Shown: positions 7,553 through 13,125 of the stretch, piece after piece
Layout: each line of letters begins with the position of its first letter
Position numbering within the stretch: position 1 is the first letter of the stretch
Source of the DNA: Hyphomicrobiales bacterium
Lineage (GTDB): Bacteria; Pseudomonadota; Alphaproteobacteria; Rhizobiales; JAJFHR01
Assembly: GCA_021775515.1 (NCBI GenBank)
Contig: JAJFHR010000310.1
Span: forward strand, 1-13,750
Direction: 5' to 3'
DNA: 13,750 nt
Notes under the pieces: generated by a model
Seen by the model: only the letters and a program-made list of their open reading frames with translations
The model's database searches: none
What the model was told of the DNA's origin: nothing
Made by a program: the position numbers and the translations under genes

Positions 7553-8781
7553 GGTTTTTTGTCCTTTCCTAAGAGCTCGAGCGGCTCCATTGCTGACTGA
7601 GCCAGTAGCGAATCCGCTTGCGGATCTTTATGCCGGGGCAAGTTTAATTTTTCGCGGCGCTCGTTTGCCGTCATCGTTCCGCTCATGCCCATTTTTGACA
7701 AATATTCACCCTTTGCCTTACTATCCATTTCAAGCATTGCCTCGCGGTTATATTTAAAACAGCGCTTGCGCCGATGTTCGGGCGCAATCAGATCCTTGCG
7801 AATGCGCTCTTGAATTCTATTCAGGATTGGATTGATGCCGAGCGAGCGCCAAGCAATAAAAATTTGTTCAACACCCGTTCCCCACATTGTTTGACCATCG
7901 GAGGAATGTCCGATGATAATAGGCGGGACGCCAAACCAGCGGCAAACATCCTCGACACTAAATCGCCGGGTTTCTAATAGCTGCGCATCCTCAGGATTCA
8001 TTTGGAGCTGACTAAATGTTAAACCAGCCTCAAGGGCCATGATCTTGCCCGCTTTGGCGGATCCAGTAAAAGCACTGAGCATTGTTTGAAGTTGCGCTCG
8101 CTGCGGCTCGGATAGTGTTTGCTCTGACTGTAAAACACCGCTTGGCTGCATTGAATTTGAAAAAATAGAGCTGGATGATTTATCCGCCGCAAGTGCAGCA
8201 CCTAATGAATTTGCGCCGTATTGGATGGCCGAAAGGCCGAGGCCGTCGCCGGCACCAAAGCCACGAAGGTGAAAAACTTTATCTGCCGGCAGATATTCGA
8301 TTTTGCCGCGATCGATGACCGCATATCTAAATTTACCGTTTGCCATTTTCTCCGGCGTGCAGCTCGGTATAGGCTTTAATGCAACCAAATGCTTACCAAG
8401 ATATATGCGCTCATTATAAGCATTGCCACGCAACACCATATTCGCGACATTGCCCTCCCAAAACTCAAGCGGGGTTTGCTCTGAGTTTGGCGAGACCGTC
8501 AATATGTCCGAAAGGTCATCCGCAACCTGGACCATGCTTTGATCCGGTTGTTTGTCAAATTGAGCAAGGGGCAGAGATCCCACAACCTCCGAGGTTTTCT
8601 TTACGCAGTCAAACGCCGCCGATAATTTCATAGCATTATCAGCGTTAACGGTTTCGCCGGCATTTGAAATAATGCCAGTGCTCGACCAAGTTTTACTGTC
8701 ACTTAGATTTATCCAGCCGGATTCACCGGCCGCAAGTTCATTTCTTACGCCACGATATGCGGCCTTGATTAAGCGGATCAT
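7549..8781 (-). CDS. Portal protein, HK97 type
   Basis: This 410-residue protein forms the dodecameric ring through which DNA is packaged and ejected. Typical segments are VNADNAMKLSAAFDCVKKTS (about 44-63) followed by VVGSLPL, the strand-turn LRGNAYNERIYLGKH, VFHLRGFGAGDGLGLSAIQY, and MALEAGLTFSQLQMNPEDAQ, the clip and stem region. RFSVEDVCRWFGVPPIIIGH is the most conserved portal signature. The C-terminus has the usual MTANERREKLNLPRHKD crown segment. Length is normal for the family. The ATG overlaps the large terminase stop by four bases (ATGA), and the stop overlaps the protease ATG in the same way. Confidence 0.97.
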   Translation of the reverse strand: MIRLIKAAYRGVRNELAAGESGWINLSDSKTWSSTGIISNAGETVNADNAMKLSAAFDCVKKTSEVVGSLPLAQFDKQPDQSMVQVADDLSDILTVSPNSEQTPLEFWEGNVANMVLRGNAYNERIYLGKHLVALKPIPSCTPEKMANGKFRYAVIDRGKIEYLPADKVFHLRGFGAGDGLGLSAIQYGANSLGAALAADKSSSSIFSNSMQPSGVLQSEQTLSEPQRAQLQTMLSAFTGSAKAGKIMALEAGLTFSQLQMNPEDAQLLETRRFSVEDVCRWFGVPPIIIGHSSDGQTMWGTGVEQIFIAWRSLGINPILNRIQERIRKDLIAPEHRRKRCFKYNREAMLEMDSKAKGEYLSKMGMSGTMTANERREKLNLPRHKDPQADSLLAQSAMEPLELLGKDKKP

Positions 8782-10478
8782 ATTACCATCACCGGATTTG
8801 AGAGAAAATCATCTAAATTTGCTTTTTGCGACGGCTGCGGACCAGCACTCATCAACATGACAGAATTAAACAACGCCATCAGTGGATCAATTTTAGCGGA
8901 TCCGCTTATGGCTTTTGTTACAATCTGAGCATTTCCACGATTTTCTGTTTTCGCGTTTCCAACGCACCAGGTCATTAACGGTTGCCCGCAGTGCCCCATT
9001 GAGCCAGCCTTGAGTTTTCGCGGAGTGCCTTTAATAGCTGAATTCAGCCTGTAGCCCTGCGAGATCGATGCCATTTGTTCTTGTTCAATTCCTACTGCCA
9101 ACAATGCGTCAACGATCGCGGCAACGCCTTCGGGATCCAACCCGATCGCATTCTTATCTGGCAGTAAGCCCAGATCATTTAGATCCTTACAAATCTCGGC
9201 GATGTCTGCGATATCATCCACGCCATTCTCACAAACAACGAGATCACCGTCTTTTTCAAAATCATCTAACTGAGATGCGATTGTTGGTCGCAAGCCAATT
9301 ACATCATGATCAACCCAGGCTTTACCCCAGTGCAGCCAATCTGCATTTTCTCTATCTCGACCTAAAACCGACAATCCCAAAAGGTCATCAAGGCCACCGC
9401 CGTCAATACCAACGACACAGACATCGCAGCGATCCATAATGGTATAAAGATCAAGATCCTTGCGCTTTGCCGTATTCCAGTGATCAGCACCGATCCAGCG
9501 ATCCGAATGCGTGCCCATACCCACTTGAATATTCAAGTGCTGCGAAAGCCATATTGTAAGGTTTTCCTGACTCTTATCTTTTTCACTTTCATAATCATCG
9601 ATTAATGCCTGTAATTGGATTGAGCGGCCTAAATTTGGCGTAACCATGAACCACATTGCAGGATCCAGCCATGGCCGGCTTTCATCCATTTGCATCTCTT
9701 TTGAAAACTCATAAAGAACGGCAAGACAGCGGCGCCCACTCGTGACCAAACCATCGCGGACTTTCCGCGCATATTCCAACTCTGCCTTAAAAACGCCAGC
9801 CGGCGGATCCATTGATTGCGTTGTGATGATTACCAGCAAAGCATCCGGATTGGTTATCATACCGCCCCTTATTTGCCGCAAGATTTTTGTGGCGCGGGCA
9901 TTACTCGACATAATGTGTAATTCATCCAGAATTACCAAAGCCGGGATGCCGCCCGTTGTAACCTTCAAATCAAAAGTTTGGACTTTTATATAAGATTTCG
10001 TGACGCGGTTTGTTATCTTTTTTAAATGTTCCTGGACATGCAAAACTTTCGAAAGTTCAGGATCCAAATCAATCATATCGCTGGCTTGTTCAAAGCAAGT
10101 TTCGGCGACCTCTTGTGTCGGAGCTGCGATCACTCCTTTTAAATTTTTAGTTGTATTAAGACATAACCAGATTATTCCGATCGTCGCCGAATTCGTGGTT
10201 TTCGAATTTTTCTTTGGTATCAACAAAAATACCTCTTGCACCAAGCGCGAGCCCGTAGATTTTAATATTGCACCAAATGTCGGACGCAATATGTCCCGAA
10301 ACCAATCACCACCAACCTCGCCGAATGTTGGTTGTCCTGGAATATCAGGAACACGTAAACCATCAAAAATACCAACAGCCGCCGCAGCAACACGCTCATC
10401 GTATTCGATATCTGGCATCGGCGTGCGGCCATCAACTAAGCGTTGCTCCCAATCGGGGCATGAGAAATCAAAAGGCAT
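8778..10478 (-). CDS. Terminase large subunit
   Basis: This 566-residue packaging motor cuts concatemeric DNA and drives it into the prohead. The ATPase domain carries a deviant Walker A (IPKKNSKT, about 87-94), Walker B LVILDE (181-186, Asp185/Glu186) and the coupling motif ITTQS (218-222), as in the HK97/Terminase_1 group. The RNase H-like nuclease domain starts near 355 with VVGIDGGGLDD (Asp359), continues with IGLDPEG (Asp448) and ends with SAKIDPLMALFN (Asp531), giving the three expected metal-binding acidic residues. The ATG overlaps the small subunit stop by one base (TAATG). Length and domain order are those of a complete protein. Confidence 0.97.
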   Translation of the reverse strand: MPFDFSCPDWEQRLVDGRTPMPDIEYDERVAAAAVGIFDGLRVPDIPGQPTFGEVGGDWFRDILRPTFGAILKSTGSRLVQEVFLLIPKKNSKTTNSATIGIIWLCLNTTKNLKGVIAAPTQEVAETCFEQASDMIDLDPELSKVLHVQEHLKKITNRVTKSYIKVQTFDLKVTTGGIPALVILDELHIMSSNARATKILRQIRGGMITNPDALLVIITTQSMDPPAGVFKAELEYARKVRDGLVTSGRRCLAVLYEFSKEMQMDESRPWLDPAMWFMVTPNLGRSIQLQALIDDYESEKDKSQENLTIWLSQHLNIQVGMGTHSDRWIGADHWNTAKRKDLDLYTIMDRCDVCVVGIDGGGLDDLLGLSVLGRDRENADWLHWGKAWVDHDVIGLRPTIASQLDDFEKDGDLVVCENGVDDIADIAEICKDLNDLGLLPDKNAIGLDPEGVAAIVDALLAVGIEQEQMASISQGYRLNSAIKGTPRKLKAGSMGHCGQPLMTWCVGNAKTENRGNAQIVTKAISGSAKIDPLMALFNSVMLMSAGPQPSQKANLDDFLSNPVMVI

Positions 10479-10963
10479 TAATTAGGGCGCTCTTTGTGAT
10501 AGTCTGGTAGATGCGACATAATTCCGCCGGTACTCTTTCCCGCGGCACTTTCCGCATCAGCAACAGCTTGAACCTTTTTACCTAGTTTTTTCTGCTTCGG
10601 CGGTGCCTTGGTTAAATTTTCCGCGGCCACTTCCAATTCAACCTTATCGATGATTTTTCCGAGTTCTTTAATTGCTGAAACATTTCCGCCCACGGCTTCT
10701 TTTTCCAACAACAACATAACGCGACCGCGGGCTTCGGAAATAACATGCTTTCGAGCTCTTTTTATCGAGGTGTTTCGAAAATAATGCTTGTTTAAAGTGG
10801 GCACCGAAATGCCAAGCTCAACAGCAATAGCGGCGGCTGTCCATTTACAAAGCACTAACGTCCTGACTTTGTTGATTAATTCAGGTCTAGCAATATGCCC
10901 GGACGCACCTACCCCACCGTGGTTCTCTGGTATTGGATCGCCAAGGAGGTCAAAATTACGCAT
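10478..10963 (-). CDS. Probable terminase small subunit
   Basis: This 161-residue protein precedes the large terminase and fits the DNA-recognition subunit. Residues about 28-62 form a helix-turn-helix (ELINKVRTLVLCKWTAAAIA, then VELGISVPTLNKHY), as in small terminases that bind cos or pac. The middle is an oligomerising helix (MLLLEKEAVGGNVSAIKELG), and the C-terminus is basic and Gly/Ser-rich. The ATG at 10963 has no good ribosome binding site nearby: only weak purines about 15 bases upstream, then a T8 run. Either initiation is weak or the signal is masked by the packaging site that may lie just upstream. Identity rests on HTH content and position, because small terminases diverge strongly. 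Confidence 0.86.
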   Translation of the reverse strand: MRNFDLLGDPIPENHGGVGASGHIARPELINKVRTLVLCKWTAAAIAVELGISVPTLNKHYFRNTSIKRARKHVISEARGRVMLLLEKEAVGGNVSAIKELGKIIDKVELEVAAENLTKAPPKQKKLGKKVQAVADAESAAGKSTGGIMSHLPDYHKERPN

Positions 10964-11068
10964 GAATGAAAAAAAATCTCTAGATGAGGGGGAGACTGGT
11001 GTAGAAGAGGGAGGGTTCCTAAGTTTTGACCCACCCCCCCATAGTTAATGTTGTGTATGATTAACTTA
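10964..11068 (-). other. Intergenic spacer, candidate packaging (cos) region
   Basis: This 105-bp gap between the HNH gene and the small terminase is the largest in the packaging block and carries no gene. On the minus strand it holds an A+T-rich half, then a sharp G tract (seven G, T, three G) followed by TCAAAACTTAGG, then a pyrimidine-rich stretch (CCCTCCCTCTTC and TCTCCCCCTC), and a T8 run just before the terminase ATG. The abrupt strand-composition switch and the position beside HNH and TerS make it the best place for cos. No cleavage site can be fixed from sequence alone. Confidence 0.35.
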
Positions 11069-11449
11069 TTAATACATACCGTCTTGCTCTTGCTTCTGTT
11101 TTTCGTTGACGTGATATTTCAGGGACAAAGTTTGTATGTTGTCGTCATCCCAGAATAGATGCTGTCTACCATCGAACCAGAACACATGCGCCGGAATGAT
11201 ATGATCAGCGCAAGGACTATTCGGCGCGGGATACTTACCAAACAGGATCTCGCCTGTCTTTTGGCAAGTGTAACCATCACGCGCATATATTGCCCTACGT
11301 TTTTTTTGCCAGCGTGCCGTCCCATATAATGAACGCCACGGCGAGTGTGCGCTTCTATCAACGGCACCACTGTTACCTGTAGTGACAGGCTTTAGTATGG
11401 TTCGAGGCAGGCTTGTAAGTCTTGGCTTTAGCGCCTTAAGCCGTCCCAT
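11069..11449 (-). CDS. HNH endonuclease of the packaging module
   Basis: This 126-residue protein has an HNH beta-beta-alpha nuclease fold. The core is WQKKRRAIYARDGYTC (47-62), then CADHIIPAH with Asp82-His83, DDDNIQTL with Asn104, and KYHVNEKQKQ with His113. HNH proteins beside terminases are widespread in cos phages and assist specific end cutting. In relatives, DGYTCxxC and LCxxCH supply four zinc ligands. Here only Cys62 is in place (CQKTG) and the second pair is replaced by LSLKYH, so the zinc knuckle seems lost while the catalytic residues remain. The ATG overlaps the stop of the upstream 82-residue gene (TAATG). Confidence 0.9.
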   Translation of the reverse strand: MGRLKALKPRLTSLPRTILKPVTTGNSGAVDRSAHSPWRSLYGTARWQKKRRAIYARDGYTCQKTGEILFGKYPAPNSPCADHIIPAHVFWFDGRQHLFWDDDNIQTLSLKYHVNEKQKQEQDGMY

Positions 11450-11697
11450 TAGGCAGGCACCGGACCAATATCAAGCATGATCGGTGGATGCTGTGATCCT
11501 ATCAGTCGAACGTGGATAGCGGCTCCATTAATAATTGCCAAGATATCTTCTTCACTCGGATGCCAGGCAGTGACCATCGATGGTGTTCCATCGCCGCCAA
11601 TTGTACAATTGATAGGCTCATCACGCAGAGGCAATCCCAAGTAGCCTTGTGATTTCCCAATTACACGCGTTGCGCCATCGATGACTGCTATCTGCAC
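11449..11697 (-). CDS. Unknown phage protein (82 aa) upstream of HNH
   Basis: This small protein has no name I can assign. It is mostly beta: MQIAVIDGATRVIGKSQGYL, a Gly-rich centre (CTIGGDGTPSM), then TAWHPSEEDILAIINGAAIH and LIGSQHPPIMLDIG. The second half, with W-x-P-x-x-E-(D/E)-(I/L) followed by G-A and S-x-HPP, is a pattern I associate with small phage proteins near packaging genes, without known function. It begins with GTG at 11697, with AGGA 6 bases upstream, just after the tRNA CCA end (14 bases away). The stop overlaps the HNH ATG. It probably belongs to the late unit, with the tRNA excised from the same transcript. Confidence 0.82.
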   Translation of the reverse strand: MQIAVIDGATRVIGKSQGYLGLPLRDEPINCTIGGDGTPSMVTAWHPSEEDILAIINGAAIHVRLIGSQHPPIMLDIGPVPA

Positions 11698-11710
11698 AAT
11701 AATTCCTAAC

Positions 11711-11787
11711 TGGTTGCGGGGGCTGGACTTGAACCAGCGACCTCTTGGTTATGAGCCAAGTGAGCTACCATCTGCTCTACCCCGACA
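11711..11787 (-). tRNA. tRNA with CAU anticodon (elongator Met or Ile2 type), CCA encoded
   Basis: The cloverleaf on the minus strand has D stem GAGC/GCTC with loop AGATGGTA, anticodon stem CTTGG/CCAAG with loop CTCATAA (anticodon CAT), a five-base variable loop, T stem GCTGG/CCAGC with loop TTCAAGT, discriminator A, and an encoded CCA. The anticodon stem lacks the three G:C pairs of initiators, so this is elongator Met or lysidine-type Ile. The acceptor stem pairs as TGCGGGG/CCCCGCA only if one extra T (11785) is bulged out between its second and third pairs. That makes the RNA 77 bases and raises doubt about normal function. Confidence 0.88.
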
Positions 11788-11807
11788 ATAATTCATGTTC
11801 CCAACGC

Positions 11808-11845
11808 GGATGGCGGTTAGGTGCTGCCAGGCGCAACCACCATCC
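11808..11845 (-). promoter_or_regulatory. Strand-specific 11-bp RNA hairpin upstream of the tRNA
   Basis: On the minus strand GGATGGTGGTT pairs with AACCGCCATCC around a 16-base loop. All 11 pairs form in minus-strand RNA if one U:G wobble is allowed, whereas plus-strand RNA would have an A:C clash. It lies about 20 bases before the tRNA, in the 130-bp gap after the replication-side terminator, so it would sit in the leader of the late transcript. No T run follows, so it is not an ordinary terminator. A TTGAAA about 60 bp upstream could be a -35 box, but no good -10 is seen. Confidence 0.45.
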
Positions 11846-11917
11846 ACAAACCAGCGCACCGTCACCTTGGGGGGTGTTTGCTCACGTGTGCGCTAATTTC
11901 AACAGGGAGTAGAAACG

Positions 11918-11947
11918 AAAAAGCGCCCGACAATTTCTGTCAGGCGC
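11918..11947 (-). terminator. Intrinsic terminator after the 232-residue gene
   Basis: A 10-bp stem on the minus strand (GCGCCTGACA / TGTCGGGCGC, one T:G wobble) with a 5-base loop leads into TTTTTCGTTT. It lies about 32 bp after the stop of the 232-residue gene and should separate the replication-side transcript from the packaging genes. A promoter for the latter is therefore expected between it and the tRNA. Confidence 0.92.
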
Positions 11948-11979
11948 AATTCGCTTCTGAGGTCATATGTCAATAGAAG

Positions 11980-12678
11980 CTAAATAAAGTCAACATCTTT
12001 TTTCCACGGTGCACGCAATGGCATCACATTTGTTACCTCATGGTGTGTAAGCCCGCCATACTTTTGAAACGTTGCAGATAGATCAAGCAGGGCTCCCCAC
12101 CACCTTAAATACCCTCTACGCGCTGACGCTATTTCAGCCTGCGTTGGTGATATTATAATCGGGCACCACAATATATCAATTACGACTGATCGCCCGCGCC
12201 TGATTGTTTCCGATCGACAAACAACTTCTGTCTTTGCTTGCCGCCCGTGTTGGTTGCGCTTACCCCATTCGCGTGGGTGTGCTTGTGGCTTGGCACCATC
12301 CATCCAGTCAGGACAGCGACCCGATCGTGCAAATTCTGCAATCATTATCGCCATACCGCGGCCACCTACCCTATCAGGCAACGCCATCAGCGCATCTGCG
12401 ACCGCATCAGCATCATCATGCCTCTTTGACCGCCCACTGCTACTGTCGACCCGCACACCAAGCTCAGCCTGCTGCATCATCATATAAATGGTATCAAAGC
12501 TGGAAACATGATGTACATCGTCCTGGTAGCTATTGAAGGTCAGGCCCGCATGTTCTTTTTGAAATGCCCAGTGCAGCAATTCCAGAATGGACACCTGTTT
12601 TTTATTTTTGCTGAATTCACCAATAATTCCTTTGTTCTTAATATTACCTGATCTCATTTGAACCCCATTTATCAACAT
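11980..12678 (-). CDS. Phage protein of unknown function (232 aa)
   Basis: I cannot name this family. The N-terminal third is polar (KNKGIIGEFSKNKKQVSILE) and contains SFDTIYMMMQQAELGVRV. The middle has an acidic-Ala helix (RHDDADAVADALMALPDRVG), then GMAIMIAEFARSGRCPDWMD and a basic stretch, PREWGKRNQHGRQAKTEVV. The C-terminal part, ARRGYLRWWGALLDLSATFQ, ends with VMPLRAPWKK. Trp and Arg are abundant, and the basic middle suggests nucleic acid contact. The ATG has AGAGGT 8-9 bases upstream. It stands between the primase and the packaging block and ends at a terminator, the place where many phages encode a late-gene regulator. That role is only an inference from position. Confidence 0.83.
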   Translation of the reverse strand: MLINGVQMRSGNIKNKGIIGEFSKNKKQVSILELLHWAFQKEHAGLTFNSYQDDVHHVSSFDTIYMMMQQAELGVRVDSSSGRSKRHDDADAVADALMALPDRVGGRGMAIMIAEFARSGRCPDWMDGAKPQAHPREWGKRNQHGRQAKTEVVCRSETIRRGRSVVIDILWCPIIISPTQAEIASARRGYLRWWGALLDLSATFQKYGGLTHHEVTNVMPLRAPWKKDVDFI

Positions 12679-12727
12679 CTTGTTATGACCTCTGTATTTA
12701 ATACTAAGTGTTGTTTTCGTAGATTTT

Positions 12728-12773
12728 AATTACGGCTTGAACGGCTTGAAAAGGAGGACTACGGCCTGAGAAT
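12728..12773 (+). repeat. Repeat cluster A (outer left arm)
   Basis: AATTACGGCTTGAACGGC begins this cluster. Its first 18 bases (12728-12745) are the exact reverse complement of part of cluster D (13039-13056). A degenerate unit, TACGGCCTGAGA, follows at 12760-12771 after an AGGAGG-containing spacer. Confidence 0.8.
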
Positions 12774-12823
12774 ATAAAACAGACAGATTTGCAACCGACT
12801 GAAAACAAACGCAGAAAACGCAG

Positions 12824-12858
12824 ATTACGGCCCGAACGGCCCGAACGGCTTGAGATGC
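12824..12858 (+). repeat. Repeat cluster B (inner left arm of 35-bp inverted repeat)
   Basis: Three 9-bp units (CGGCCCGAA, CGGCCCGAA, CGGCTTGAG) follow ATTA. The whole 35 bp is the reverse complement of cluster C with a single mismatch (12851 against 12932). The arms are separated by 66 bp. Confidence 0.93.
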
Positions 12859-12924
12859 CAAGTAATACGCATACAAAAATACTATCCCCCGAACCCCTAT
12901 AGGAATACTCACGCGCGTAACCTC

Positions 12925-12959
12925 GCATCTCGAGCCGTTCGGGCCGTTCGGGCCGTAAT
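12925..12959 (-). repeat. Repeat cluster C (inner right arm of 35-bp inverted repeat)
   Basis: On the minus strand this reads ATTA followed by CGGCCCGAA, CGGCCCGAA and CGGCTCGAG, mirroring cluster B. As single-stranded nucleic acid B and C could form a 35-bp stem; in plus-strand RNA the one mismatch becomes a U:G wobble. Confidence 0.93.
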
Positions 12960-13030
12960 TTCGATACAAAGAGTTGAAACAAAACACTTTTAATCTTTAC
13001 CCAAACACCAAATCTCGGGCGCAACTTATC

Positions 13031-13056
13031 AATCTCGGGCCGTTCAAGCCGTAATT
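13031..13056 (-). repeat. Repeat cluster D (outer right arm)
   Basis: On the minus strand this reads AATTA, CGGCTTGAA and CGGCCCGAG, then ATT. Its 18-base core mirrors cluster A. Its terminal AATCTCGGGC (plus strand) is repeated directly 20 bp to the left, at 13011-13020. Confidence 0.82.
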
Positions 13057-13125
13057 TTCGAATAATGTGGTTAAGGGGGTGCGGGGTTTGGTTGGTGCGG
13101 CGTGATATGCGATGCCGCGTAAACA

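Larger units (their letters stand above)
12679..13125. other. Gene-poor repeat region beside the primase, candidate replication origin
   Basis: These 447 bp hold no convincing gene. They contain four clusters of a 9-bp unit (consensus CGGCCCGAA, variants CGGCTTGAA), two pointing each way, plus a 10-bp direct repeat AATCTCGGGC at 13011-13020 and 13031-13040. The clusters form two nested inverted pairs around a 66-bp centre that is A+T-rich in part and includes a CCCCC tract and CCTATAGG. Clusters of short iterated units next to a P4-type primase-helicase gene recall phage and plasmid origins. A minus-strand frame of 140 codons (GTG at 13126) spans the region, but it reads the repeats in several frames and looks accidental. 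Confidence 0.6.

Noticed and set aside
10000..10485. A 161-codon plus-strand frame opposite the large terminase.
   Set aside because: The minus strand here encodes conserved terminase motifs, and the plus-strand product looks random.
11711..11787. The tRNA as an integration (att) site.
   Set aside because: It lies inside the phage between replication and packaging genes, with no integrase and no host sequence beside it. No duplicate of its 3' end was noticed in the window.
11749..11865. A 38-codon frame with GTG start running into the tRNA.
   Set aside because: It overlaps a convincing tRNA and one strong hairpin. I keep it only as an alternative in a finding, not as a gene.
12728..13056. 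The repeat clusters as a CRISPR array.
   Set aside because: Units are 9 bp, contiguous within clusters and inverted between them. There are no regular 30-40 bp spacers and no cas genes.
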